A stretch of DNA of 64,000 bases from Hymenobacter negativus (GTDB taxonomy: Bacteria > Bacteroidota > Bacteroidia > Cytophagales > Hymenobacteraceae), in contig NZ_JAGETZ010000018.1 of NCBI RefSeq assembly GCF_017571495.1, positions 62,001 to 126,000 of the forward strand, in the 5' to 3' direction. Under the pieces are notes generated by a model. The model was not told the origin of the DNA. It did not search any database and worked only from the letters and a program-made list of their open reading frames with translations. This document shows positions 43,441-53,133 of this stretch, one piece after another. Made by a program: the position numbers and the translations under genes. The number at the start of each line of letters is the position of its first letter. Within the stretch, counting starts at the first letter, position 1.

Positions 43441-45171
43441 ATGAGCCTTAAAAGTCTACTCGACACCCTACGAATTTCATCAAAGGAAGCCATTGTGAAC
43501 GGCGACAGTGCCACGACAGGGGATTTAAAAAACTACCTGCACGTCAAACGGCCCGTGGAAGACCGCCTGAGTTCGATTATTTCCCAGGCGAGTACCCAAA
43601 GCAAGCCCAGACTGATTTTCGTCATCGGCAATGTGGGCGATGGCAAGTCACACCTCATGTCCAAGATGTGGGAAACCCATGCCGCGGAACTGGGCGGATA
43701 CACTTTGCACAATGATGCCACCGAGAGCAATGACATCAACAAGACCTATATAGAAACGCTCTCTGAAGTCCTGGTTGCTTATAGCGATACACAACTCAGG
43801 GAGCCTTCGAATACCTCAAAGACGATAGTTGCAATAAACCTAGGCACCTTAGCTAACTTCCTAGCTGCAAAAGGAGACCTTTTCACCATACTGGCCGAGT
43901 ATATTGAGAAGAATAATATTATGCAAGAGGGCGGGTCGATAGCAGAAACTGAAAGTGACTATTTTAGTTTTATAAACCTCGCTGATTATCATATTTTCTC
44001 CTTAACTAAAGAAGGTGCCAAAGCTGACATTTTGTTGGAGCTATTAGATAAGATAACAAAGCCAAGCAAGAACAACCCGTTTTATCATGCTTATCAGGAA
44101 ACATATGCGTCAAACGAAAAGCTTACCCATTGCCCTATTAAATACAATTTCGATTTAGTATCCAACAAGAAGGTGCAAGAGTCACTTTCGAAGCTGATAA
44201 TATCTATACTTATAAAGGACAAAGCCATCATCTCAATCAGGCAACTGCTGAATTGGATTTATGATATTCTCGTCGCGCCCAGATTTGCTAACCTTCCCTA
44301 TGACAAAGTAATAGACCTATTAGATGACGTTTCTGGCAAGCACCAGTTCCATCACGACATATTACCTTCTCTCCTTTTCGACAATGCTGGCACTTCGAAT
44401 ATTCTAAAGCTTATAAGCAAGTATGACCCGATAAAAGAGAGCAATGAAGAGCTTGATAAGTTAATAACCACACTAGGAAAGACCCGAGCTCCGCTCAAGC
44501 ATTTCATTAACGAGGGCTTAGTTCAAGGCCATTCGCGGTTAACCGCTTCAATAGAGACTGTTGATGTACAAGAGCGTATCAAGCTGTTTGTCCGGCTCAA
44601 CTACCTACTGCAGAGTAATGCAGACTTGATTGACAAGGATGAGAGTTTCACAGAGTACAATCGAATTCTGTACAGCTACCATTCTGGAGACAAAGCAGGG
44701 CTTAAACCGCTTTACAACAACATGATGAATGCGATTTACCGCTGGAATGGGACAACCAAGGACAGTGGCAAGTCAGTGAATATTGGTGTAGGCAAGGACC
44801 AAACGGCCTATAAGATTACTCACGAGCTCGTTTTGGAGTTTAGCCCGGCTGTACAAAGTCAAAACAATACACCGTCGATATACCGATTCGTAAAATTTGC
44901 CCCTATTTCGTTTAAAATAAAAAACGACATTACTGTTTTTGACACAACCGTAGATTATAATCTTTATAAGCTGGCGGTGGACATGAACAAAGGCTACCGC
45001 GTCAACTTAGTAGACAAACGGGAGCATCTTGATTTTTCAACCTTTGTGGACCGGATTAGCAATCATCAATCTTCGACTAAGGACTTAACCATTCAGGTTT
45101 ACCGGGGCCAAATACAAGAAACGTACACCCTGAAGTACGATGCAGGCTTTGATGCCTTCCAATTCGAATAA
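43441..45171 (+). CDS. dptF: DNA phosphorothioation-dependent restriction protein DptF
   Basis: A 576-residue protein of the DptF (DndF) family, an ATPase component of the restriction module that acts on DNA lacking phosphorothioate marks. It has a clear P-loop in VIGNVGDGKSHLMSKMWE (residues ~60-77). The body is helical. It begins SLKSLLDTLRISSKEAIVNGDSATTGDL as expected for the family. The stop is one base before the next start, so dptF-G-H form a single operon. Much lower GC than the flanking chromosome. Confidence 0.88.
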   Translation: MSLKSLLDTLRISSKEAIVNGDSATTGDLKNYLHVKRPVEDRLSSIISQASTQSKPRLIFVIGNVGDGKSHLMSKMWETHAAELGGYTLHNDATESNDINKTYIETLSEVLVAYSDTQLREPSNTSKTIVAINLGTLANFLAAKGDLFTILAEYIEKNNIMQEGGSIAETESDYFSFINLADYHIFSLTKEGAKADILLELLDKITKPSKNNPFYHAYQETYASNEKLTHCPIKYNFDLVSNKKVQESLSKLIISILIKDKAIISIRQLLNWIYDILVAPRFANLPYDKVIDLLDDVSGKHQFHHDILPSLLFDNAGTSNILKLISKYDPIKESNEELDKLITTLGKTRAPLKHFINEGLVQGHSRLTASIETVDVQERIKLFVRLNYLLQSNADLIDKDESFTEYNRILYSYHSGDKAGLKPLYNNMMNAIYRWNGTTKDSGKSVNIGVGKDQTAYKITHELVLEFSPAVQSQNNTPSIYRFVKFAPISFKIKNDITVFDTTVDYNLYKLAVDMNKGYRVNLVDKREHLDFSTFVDRISNHQSSTKDLTIQVYRGQIQETYTLKYDAGFDAFQFE

Positions 45172-45172
45172 T

Positions 45173-46579
45173 ATGCCAAATATCAGATTCGACCTGGAAG
45201 AGGTCACGAAACGCATGCTCACCAAAGAGGGCACTTTTCAGCACAACACCGGCAACCGGGCCAAGCTTTTTCCCTTTACTGCCAATGACGCCAAAGTCTT
45301 TAAGATGGAATATGACTTGGTCGACTTTGGAGGAATAGCAGCTGCCTGTTACCGCGAATGCGCAGCGCTTTCGCATAAGTCCAATTTCAACAAGGATGAA
45401 TTTATTCGGCATGCTTGCTTGAAAGCTGACGCACAGAACCCTGCGGCCTTAACCGACATTATAGAAAAAGTAGCATTCGATGAAAGTGGCCGGCTGTACG
45501 CGTACGACACCGAAGTGTATGCTTATCTGAACTTTGCATACCCTATTGAGGCACTTACAAGTATTGCAAGGTATATCACGTCTCTGCTATTTGACGATGA
45601 GCTTAAGGCAGCGTTTCGAACCATGGCGGGAGGCGATTCCCAAAACCTACTTTACAAACTACTCTCTTCCTCCTTCCCTCCCATTGTCGAGGAACTGAAA
45701 AAGGATGAGCAGTTCTACATGCCTTCGGAAGCTATTAAAGCCAAATTCAAAGAGGATTTTAACTTTTTAATAGCTAACAAGCAGAAATATAAATTCGTCG
45801 ACTATTTTCCGACACTGATTAAATTTTATTTTTTCCGATTTGTAACCGATATAAGCCTAGAGCTGAATTCATTTATTACACAAGCTAAAAGGCCTACTAT
45901 ATTTTTCTCACTGGACTGGGAAAAGCTTCAAGCTTCGCGTCCGGCTTCTAACAATGGGTGGAAGCTATTTGACGCCATGTTAGACTCAATGTTTATACAT
46001 GCTAATACCTTTGAGCTTCTCAGTTACATAGACATGCCAATCGCCCGCACTGGCTATAATGAAATAGAAGCGTTCGTGAAACAGTCAGCTGAAGCTGATA
46101 ATAAGCAGCTAGCGAATGTCATCGACCAAGTCACTTCGTTCTATAGGGAGAAGAACCCCCAGGTTGAGTGGGCCAGTCTACCGCTGAGCCATAATGATGT
46201 TGCGAGAACGCCTGTTCAAAAGGCCATCAATAATCTTTGGAAATCCATAGAATATCAGTTTACAACAACAAAGAAGCGCCAGTTAAGAGCTTACAAGCAC
46301 CTGTTCGTTCAATTTGCCAAATTTAACTTCGGCAAGAAAAGAGGACCGAATGGCTATTCGCTAAGCCTCAAGCACGCTGACGTGCTATTCCTTACCACCC
46401 TGTGCATAGGTGCCCAAGACAAGGTTCGCTTGAAAGACCTCCGAAAGGAGTTTGAAGACCGAGGCGTATTCCTTGACGGCATATCCTGGACCCATTTGAT
46501 TGACTATTACGAAAAGGTGAATATGCTTGAGAAGAAGAGCGATAGTGGCGATGGGCAATATGTTAAGCACCTGAACTAG
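45173..46579 (+). CDS. dptG: DNA phosphorothioation-dependent restriction protein DptG
   Basis: A 468-residue protein of the DptG (DndG) family, an essential partner in the restriction complex but without catalytic motifs that I can see. It begins PNIRFDLEEVTKRMLTKEGTFQ and is helical with several aromatic-rich blocks (KYKFVDYFPTLIKFYFFRF). A frame reaches upstream to 45140, but ATG at 45173 follows directly on the dptF stop. Identification is based on position between dptF and dptH and on length. Confidence 0.82.
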   Translation: MPNIRFDLEEVTKRMLTKEGTFQHNTGNRAKLFPFTANDAKVFKMEYDLVDFGGIAAACYRECAALSHKSNFNKDEFIRHACLKADAQNPAALTDIIEKVAFDESGRLYAYDTEVYAYLNFAYPIEALTSIARYITSLLFDDELKAAFRTMAGGDSQNLLYKLLSSSFPPIVEELKKDEQFYMPSEAIKAKFKEDFNFLIANKQKYKFVDYFPTLIKFYFFRFVTDISLELNSFITQAKRPTIFFSLDWEKLQASRPASNNGWKLFDAMLDSMFIHANTFELLSYIDMPIARTGYNEIEAFVKQSAEADNKQLANVIDQVTSFYREKNPQVEWASLPLSHNDVARTPVQKAINNLWKSIEYQFTTTKKRQLRAYKHLFVQFAKFNFGKKRGPNGYSLSLKHADVLFLTTLCIGAQDKVRLKDLRKEFEDRGVFLDGISWTHLIDYYEKVNMLEKKSDSGDGQYVKHLN

Positions 46580-46586
46580 TATACCC

Positions 46587-49500
46587 ATGCACAACGCAAG
46601 TTTTTTTGAATATACAGCTGGGGTTATACTAGACTTTTTCGCAAATGCGGATATCCTGGCAGGCGACCATTACCAAGTCGCCTTTGAACATCGTGAGGAG
46701 GTCCTCGGCCAGCAAGCAGGCTTACTGGCAAAAGCGCTCGAGTCCGCGGAGGTCAAGGTCGGCACGTTCTCCTATCAGAATTATGAGACGCTGAAGCTTA
46801 TCTACAAGGGCTGTGACCTAATAATTGCAACAAGTGATAATGTGGAGGGGGACTACCTCACGGCCCTCAGAAACCGGGTTGTGGACCAAAGTATCCCGGA
46901 GTTTAAAGGCGTAGCGGCGTTGTTCATCCACAACACCTCATTGGACAGCATTATCGGAGGTTGCAAAAGCCTCATGGATGCCGGCATGCCTCTTAACTAC
47001 CAGGCCCTTCGACAGCACATTACCGCAAATGCGGCAAAATCGACGAGCTTAAAGGGGTACGAAAAGGTTATTTTATCGGAATCGCTGAATCGGCTTGGGG
47101 TTGAAGCCGACGATAGTTACAACCTTTTTGACTTTGAGGCCTACTTCTCCATTTTGGAACACGGCACTATTTCCTTGAAGGACTATGCAGCTTTGGGTTT
47201 ATTCCCGGACCAGGAGCTTGCCAATACCACCAAGGATGCAGAGATAAAGAAGAGACTGCAGAAAAACGAAGAATGGTACACTGAGATAAATAACGGCTTT
47301 CAGTATGGAAGCCTCGACACTGTCTTAGATAAGCACTTTAGCGCCGCTGGTGTAAGCAAAATAACCAAGAACGAGGACCATTGGAAAGAGACCGACTTCG
47401 TTGACTTGGTAAAGTGGAACGCTGATAAAAACAAGGTCATCATTCCTCTTATCCTAGACGATAAGGGGGAAACAGAAGATAAGCTCGTATGCTGGAGTAA
47501 GGTTGAGGGTGACACTGCAGCGCAAAAGAAGCGGCGTCACATCATCATTTTTAATCCCGAGGGCAAGGAGGTTATCTCCCATTCCATCGATTTTAGTGCA
47601 AAGCTTAAAGATGGAACTCCCAAATCAACTGTTATAAATTGTAGTACAGCACTACAAGTAGTCCACAAGTCTATACTCTTCGAATGCAAGGTCCAAAATC
47701 CTAATGAATTAGCTTATTCTAAAATAACGTATAAGCACAAGAATTACACCTTTGTCTTTTTCATCCTAATCCTACCAATTGAGCACACCTTAATTGAAGG
47801 GCTTAAACCGCACTATCTAATCAAGGAGGCCAAGAAAAGTATTCACTTAGCGCTTGACACCGAAGTGCTCAACTTGAGGCAGGGGTGGCCCCCACTGCTG
47901 GTGCAGGACTTAGAACCGGGTACAGAATATCCTTTTTCTACCGAACCTGATGCATTCGTTGAAGTCAAGGAAAGCTCCTACGAATTTGACCAAGAGCTCA
48001 AAGAAATCAATCTGGCCTTTGAAGGCGTAGTCCTTCCGGCACGCATAACCACTCATGCGAATCGGGCGAAAGAGATATCAGGCCTGGACGTGTGGAACCT
48101 GAAGCGAGTACATTCTGAGTCTTTCAGAACCTATGTGTCGGAGTCTAATGCTGGGAACGAAACCATCATTATCACCCAAGGAACCCACAAGTATTATCCA
48201 GTAGCCGCCTTTAGAAATAATCTTAAGCTAGAAGAGCAGCTAATCCAGTCGTCGGCTCCGGCGCACTACCTGTTACTTGATGGGACGTTGGAAGTGCGGG
48301 ACTCTATACCGGAGGAAGACCCCATCTACCAGGCTTACCAGAGTATTGTCACCTACTTTGTCCGCCAGGACTTACTTCCGAGCCTAGCATTTATTGATGA
48401 TGAGCTAGCCAACCTGTATGCCACCTACGTTGAGGCCTTTATAGACCGGCTCCAGCGGCTAGAAGATAATAGCGCCGTCAGCAAGAGCGATAAGAAGCTA
48501 CTCTACATTGGAACGGTCCAAGAGCTGATGGGAGAGCGAATGCTCATATGCACGCCGCTGCACCCTCTAAATATTGCTTATCAGCTAGCGATAAGAAATG
48601 AGGTACAACATCAGTCCTTGCCGAAATACTTGCTGAGCAAGTTTTCCCCGGCCAACCTTCTTCCTTTCATCAAGGTGGATGTTAAGGGTCGGAACTCAAA
48701 TTATCTGTACTATCAGACCCTTAGCCAGAGCCATTCACCCGAATGGCAATACTACTATTCCGACGAAATAAGCAAGCACTCGACTCGTGACTTCATACCG
48801 CGTCTGGTATTGGAGAAAATTGAGCAGTTCATCACTCACTTCTCGGTGTTGTTCGTTGATAACAAGCCTGTACTAAAAATCAATGTCATCAACCAGGGCG
48901 ACTGCCGTGAAGTGCTGCAGGGCATACTGGATTATTATGCCAAATTCTTAAGCAAAAGCGCCAAGAATGGCATTGAACACGCCTTAGCCATAAGGGTCAA
49001 TATCTATGGCTCGACCGATTACTCCACGAAGTTCGAGGAGATAACCTTGTGGAATAACTCCAACTTCATCGAAAAGGAGATTGGGGTAAAGTTGAATGTT
49101 GCTACCGATACGGTCACGGATTTGCTAGAAGCCTTCAATACCAAGGTTTCGTTTTTCAAGCTTGAGGATGAACAGTACGCATACTCTCATCTTTCCTTCT
49201 ATGAATTCGACCCTAGCGAGGTAAAAAAGTCACATTACAGCTCTGATAACATTCCAACCGGCATTAGTCTGGATGGCCTGCTGTCGGACGTTCCCTCCGT
49301 GCATGAAGCAGACTCTTACCGAACGGGGTTTGGCACGAAGCATATATCGTCTAAACGAGGCCTATTATCGTCTTTGGCCTCCTTATATAATGCGTATGCC
49401 ACCGTTGCAGTTACTGAAGACCCATTTTCGCAGGGCGTAACCAACGCTTTGGTGGTGAGCAAGAACTCACGCAGCACCTTTGAAAAGGTAGCTTACTCCT

Positions 49501-51752
49501 CACTATGGGTCACCTTCATCAACCCACGGGTTGACCTAAGCTTTTTCAAGAACTACAAGGACGTAGTTATCATACACTACAGCGACCAGTATAATAACGC
49601 TAGCGGATATGACGCTATCACTATAACCAGCAAGTGGGAACCCTATCGGGCAACCATTTTGGAGTCTCTACAAGCAGAAGGCGTTGAAGCGAACCGGCTA
49701 GACATCGTTCACATTATTAACATGTTTAACGCTGTCAATGGGAACTGGTTGCTTCACATGCATGATGCTACCGCTACGGGTGACCACTCTAAACTGGAAA
49801 AGCTTAGCTTGCTAAGTGCGGTCAAAACGTCTTTGGCCATTTTCCATCACGAGAACATCACCTGGATACCTATCTCGCTAGAAGAAGTCCTGCGCATTTC
49901 ACGCCCAATCGGACTAACGCAAGCGGAGGGCCTCTTTTCCGTAAAGAACCTGGAGGGGCAAGGGAAATTCACCGATGACATCCTCTTAATCGGCCTAGAG
50001 CAGAAGGAGCATCAACTATTGATGACCCTATATCCGCTGGAGGTTAAAATTGGGAATAATGACGCCGGCGTTGAGCGCAAAGCGCTAGAACAAGGCAGAA
50101 AGACCTTGGAGCTTCTGAACAACTATCTTGTTGAGGACACAAGCTTCACGGCAAAAATCTACCGCAACTTCTTTGCAAAACTTGCCCTCATAGGGGCAGA
50201 GAAATATGCGCTGTATGAAGTATGGCCAGCTTACCAGGAGAAGTGGCTGAAAGTAGCGGAGTGGCGCAAAGAGCTGCTCAACGACCAGTTTGTGGTCAGC
50301 ACCCACCTACACGAGTATATCGGTGATTTTGCCGTCCTTAAGTATACCTGGAACGAGGAGTTCATGGCGGGCTCGCTGCGATACGAAGACGATGCATGCA
50401 TCATTGAACTACTTAAGCAGGATGCCCTTGATTATATCACTGAAAGCATCGATGACTTAATGGTGCGGTTTCAGGAAGGCAACGTGCACACTATAGAAGC
50501 ACGACAGCTCTTGTCTAGCAAGTACCAACCTCACAAAGCTGCTCAACCCGAAATACGTCCACATGCTACACCACAGGAAGTTGCTGTTGAGATGGAAGCA
50601 CCTCCCCTTCCTAAGGTTGAACATAAGGCAGCGGTGGCCACGAACAACAAGCTAGTATTTGATAAGATTAATAAACAAGAAATCTTAGCCATATACGAGG
50701 CAGTTTACAGTAAACTGACTGCGATTAACGTTGCAATTAAAAAGGATATAGCCTCGGAAATCAACTTCCTGGAGGGGCCTGCATTCTATAAGCTCGAGGT
50801 TCGTCCGCAACCTAGCACGACCTTTAAGAAAATAGTAAATGCAGGCCAGGAGTTGAACATTGCCCTCAAGCTGAATGCTGGCCAGCAGGTGCGGGTTTTC
50901 CAAGACAAGGGCAAGGTGTGGGTAGAAGTGCCGAAGCAGGACAACCAAAAGGTGGTCGTGACGACCGCGCATGTATGGGGAGGTTTTTCTAAATCGGATG
51001 ACTTTGAAATCCCGTTCGGGATGGATGTTGATGGCAATGTTATTAACATCAACTTCTCCTCTTCGAACTCTCCCCACCTTCTACTAGCAGGAACCACGGG
51101 CTCGGGTAAGTCTGTGGTGCTTGATACCCTTATAAGGGGCGCAGCACAGCTTTATGAGCCGACGGAGTTGAACATGTTTTTGATTGACCCCAAAGGCAAT
51201 GAGCTCATTGATTTTGAAGGCTTACCTCACGTGCCTCAGCCCAATGGGACCACCTCGTCTGATGCCATTGCTTTATTGGAGCGCTGCGTACAGGAAATGG
51301 ATGCTCGATACCTAGCTTTCGTGGGTAAGGAGTTGCGCGCAACCCATAACAGAGCTGCTAAAGACATTGTGCAGTACAACCACATGGTTGCTGACTCGGG
51401 TAAGACGATACCACGCTGGCTAGTGGTACTTGACGAGTACTCCGACTTGCTGGACGAAGACCCTAGCAATAAACCCATTATTGAAACGCTCTTGCGACGA
51501 TTAGCGCAGAAAGCTAGGGCAGCTGGGATTCATGTTATCCTAGCAACCCAGAAGCCGTTAGCTACCATTGTGAGCTCTGTTATTAGAGCTAACCTACCGG
51601 CGGTAATAGCACTGAAGGTGCGGACAGCTGGAGACAGTAGAGTCATACTCGATGACAGTGGAGCTGAAACCCTTGCCGGCCGAGGAGACTCTCTTTTCAA
51701 GAACGGCGCGGGGGACCTGGTTAGGGTCCAATGTGCTATCCATGTGCATTAG
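46587..51752 (+). CDS. dptH: DNA phosphorothioation-dependent restriction protein DptH
   Basis: A 1721-residue giant protein of the DptH (DndH) family. The N-terminal three quarters are helical with no clear motif; the C-terminal 250 residues are an FtsK/HerA-type DNA-translocase ATPase: Walker A LLLAGTTGSGKSVVLDTL (~residue 1500), LIDPKGNELIDF, Walker B WLVVLDEYSDLL (~1611), and sensor HVILATQKPLATIVSSVIRANLP. It could translocate along DNA and drive cleavage or double-strand breaks within DptFGH. The start is ATG seven bases after the dptG stop. It ends with a terminator at 51763-51796. Confidence 0.9.
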   Translation: MHNASFFEYTAGVILDFFANADILAGDHYQVAFEHREEVLGQQAGLLAKALESAEVKVGTFSYQNYETLKLIYKGCDLIIATSDNVEGDYLTALRNRVVDQSIPEFKGVAALFIHNTSLDSIIGGCKSLMDAGMPLNYQALRQHITANAAKSTSLKGYEKVILSESLNRLGVEADDSYNLFDFEAYFSILEHGTISLKDYAALGLFPDQELANTTKDAEIKKRLQKNEEWYTEINNGFQYGSLDTVLDKHFSAAGVSKITKNEDHWKETDFVDLVKWNADKNKVIIPLILDDKGETEDKLVCWSKVEGDTAAQKKRRHIIIFNPEGKEVISHSIDFSAKLKDGTPKSTVINCSTALQVVHKSILFECKVQNPNELAYSKITYKHKNYTFVFFILILPIEHTLIEGLKPHYLIKEAKKSIHLALDTEVLNLRQGWPPLLVQDLEPGTEYPFSTEPDAFVEVKESSYEFDQELKEINLAFEGVVLPARITTHANRAKEISGLDVWNLKRVHSESFRTYVSESNAGNETIIITQGTHKYYPVAAFRNNLKLEEQLIQSSAPAHYLLLDGTLEVRDSIPEEDPIYQAYQSIVTYFVRQDLLPSLAFIDDELANLYATYVEAFIDRLQRLEDNSAVSKSDKKLLYIGTVQELMGERMLICTPLHPLNIAYQLAIRNEVQHQSLPKYLLSKFSPANLLPFIKVDVKGRNSNYLYYQTLSQSHSPEWQYYYSDEISKHSTRDFIPRLVLEKIEQFITHFSVLFVDNKPVLKINVINQGDCREVLQGILDYYAKFLSKSAKNGIEHALAIRVNIYGSTDYSTKFEEITLWNNSNFIEKEIGVKLNVATDTVTDLLEAFNTKVSFFKLEDEQYAYSHLSFYEFDPSEVKKSHYSSDNIPTGISLDGLLSDVPSVHEADSYRTGFGTKHISSKRGLLSSLASLYNAYATVAVTEDPFSQGVTNALVVSKNSRSTFEKVAYSSLWVTFINPRVDLSFFKNYKDVVIIHYSDQYNNASGYDAITITSKWEPYRATILESLQAEGVEANRLDIVHIINMFNAVNGNWLLHMHDATATGDHSKLEKLSLLSAVKTSLAIFHHENITWIPISLEEVLRISRPIGLTQAEGLFSVKNLEGQGKFTDDILLIGLEQKEHQLLMTLYPLEVKIGNNDAGVERKALEQGRKTLELLNNYLVEDTSFTAKIYRNFFAKLALIGAEKYALYEVWPAYQEKWLKVAEWRKELLNDQFVVSTHLHEYIGDFAVLKYTWNEEFMAGSLRYEDDACIIELLKQDALDYITESIDDLMVRFQEGNVHTIEARQLLSSKYQPHKAAQPEIRPHATPQEVAVEMEAPPLPKVEHKAAVATNNKLVFDKINKQEILAIYEAVYSKLTAINVAIKKDIASEINFLEGPAFYKLEVRPQPSTTFKKIVNAGQELNIALKLNAGQQVRVFQDKGKVWVEVPKQDNQKVVVTTAHVWGGFSKSDDFEIPFGMDVDGNVININFSSSNSPHLLLAGTTGSGKSVVLDTLIRGAAQLYEPTELNMFLIDPKGNELIDFEGLPHVPQPNGTTSSDAIALLERCVQEMDARYLAFVGKELRATHNRAAKDIVQYNHMVADSGKTIPRWLVVLDEYSDLLDEDPSNKPIIETLLRRLAQKARAAGIHVILATQKPLATIVSSVIRANLPAVIALKVRTAGDSRVILDDSGAETLAGRGDSLFKNGAGDLVRVQCAIHVH

Positions 51753-51762
51753 AAAGTTATCA

Positions 51763-51796
51763 AAAAGCGGCCCAATCAATCGATTGGGCCGCTTTT
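51763..51796 (+). terminator. Terminator of the dptFGH operon
   Basis: AAAAGCGGCCCAATC (51763-51777) pairs with 51782-51796 around a 4-nt loop, 11 bases past the dptH stop, followed by TTTTA. Confidence 0.9.
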
Positions 51797-51923
51797 ATGT
51801 TCATTGCATACCTGGTGTGATAGAAACGTGGTAAATGAAACACTTAATAAGTACGCTACCCTCCACTGGCGACATAACACGTGAGCATCATAGCTGTACG
51901 CTCATTGAAAACAGCACAGATTC

Positions 51924-51956
51924 TTGACTCCTACTAGACTGCCTTCGGTACCTTTA
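51924..51956 (+). promoter_or_regulatory. Promoter of dndA
   Basis: TTG at 51924-51926 and TACCTTTA at 51949-51956 (one mismatch to TAnnTTTG) are 22 bases apart. The dndA ATG is at 51975. This suggests that dndA has its own promoter and is not read from dptH. Confidence 0.5.
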
Positions 51957-51974
51957 CGGAATAGACTAGCTGCC

Positions 51975-53123
51975 ATGATTTATCTCGATAACAACGCCAC
52001 TACACGTCTTGACCCTAGGGTATTAGAGGCAATGATGCCCTTTCTGACTGAGGAGTACGCCAATGCGGCCAGTACCCACCCGTTTGGCTTGCGGGCCCAC
52101 GAAGCGGTGAAAACAGCGCGACAGCAAGTAGCTCAGTTGCTGGGCTGTGAACAGCAAGAGCTGGTTTTTACCTCCGGCGCGACCGAGGCCATCAACTTGG
52201 CGATAAAAGGCGTGGCTGAGAACTATGTCAGCCGGGGCAAGCATATCATCACGGTACAAACGGAGCACACCGCCGTACTCGACGTGTGCCGTTACCTCGA
52301 AACCCGGGGCTACGAAGTAACCTATCTGCCCGTACAGCCCGATGGCTTGCTCGACCTCACCACCCTACAACAAGCTCTGCGCCCCGATACCATCCTGGTA
52401 TCGGTGATGCTAGTGAACAACGAAACGGGCGTCATTCAGCCCATCCAGGAAATTGCAGCCCTCGCGCACGCCGCCGGGGCACTGTTCATGACCGATGCCA
52501 CCCAGGCCGTAGGCAAAATGCCGATTGACGTAGAAGACCTCGGCATAGACTTGCTCACTTGCTCGGGCCACAAGCTCTACGGCCCCAAAGGCATTGGGGC
52601 CCTCTACGTGCGCCAACGCAAGCCGCGCCGGGTGAAGTTGGAGGCGCTTCTCCACGGCGGCGGACACGAGCGGGGCTGGCGCAGCGGCACGCTCAACGTG
52701 CCTGGCATCGTGGGGCTGGGCCACGCCGCCGAGCTGTGCTACCAAAGCATGAAGGAAGAAGCTGCCCGCATCGGGGCGCTGCGCGATGAACTGGAAGTCC
52801 GCCTGCTCGCCATCCCCGGCACCCGCGTAAACGGCAACCGTGACCACCGTCTCTACAACACTACCAACATCCTCTTTGAGGGCTGCGACTCCGATGCTAT
52901 GATTATGGGCTTGGAAGGTATTGCTGTTTCCAATGGCTCTGCCTGTACGGCCGCTTCTATGGACCCGTCGCATGTGCTGTTAGGAATGGGGCTAAATGAA
53001 ACGGAGGCATTTTCATGCCTCCGTTTTAGCTTAGGAAAATTCACTTCCTCTCAAGACGTATCACATACATTTATCAAAATCAAAAGTTTAGTAGGTATGT
53101 TAAGAAGCTACATTGCGCTCTAA
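51975..53123 (+). CDS. dndA: Cysteine desulfurase (DndA-type)
   Basis: A 382-residue PLP enzyme that mobilises sulfur from cysteine for phosphorothioation, loading it onto DndC. The start MIYLDNNATTRLDP, the PLP lysine block LLTCSGHKLYGPKGIGAL, and the active-site Cys loop VSNGSACTAASMDPSHVLLGMG are typical of IscS/NifS enzymes. Chromosomal iscS-like function cannot be excluded. The first ~1 kb is GC-rich like the host, the last ~130 bases are AT-rich like the island, a compositional step. It is convergent with dndB (10-base gap). A longer frame starts at 51924, but ATG at 51975 begins at the family start. Confidence 0.88.
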   Translation: MIYLDNNATTRLDPRVLEAMMPFLTEEYANAASTHPFGLRAHEAVKTARQQVAQLLGCEQQELVFTSGATEAINLAIKGVAENYVSRGKHIITVQTEHTAVLDVCRYLETRGYEVTYLPVQPDGLLDLTTLQQALRPDTILVSVMLVNNETGVIQPIQEIAALAHAAGALFMTDATQAVGKMPIDVEDLGIDLLTCSGHKLYGPKGIGALYVRQRKPRRVKLEALLHGGGHERGWRSGTLNVPGIVGLGHAAELCYQSMKEEAARIGALRDELEVRLLAIPGTRVNGNRDHRLYNTTNILFEGCDSDAMIMGLEGIAVSNGSACTAASMDPSHVLLGMGLNETEAFSCLRFSLGKFTSSQDVSHTFIKIKSLVGMLRSYIAL

Positions 53124-53133
53124 ACGATACTGC

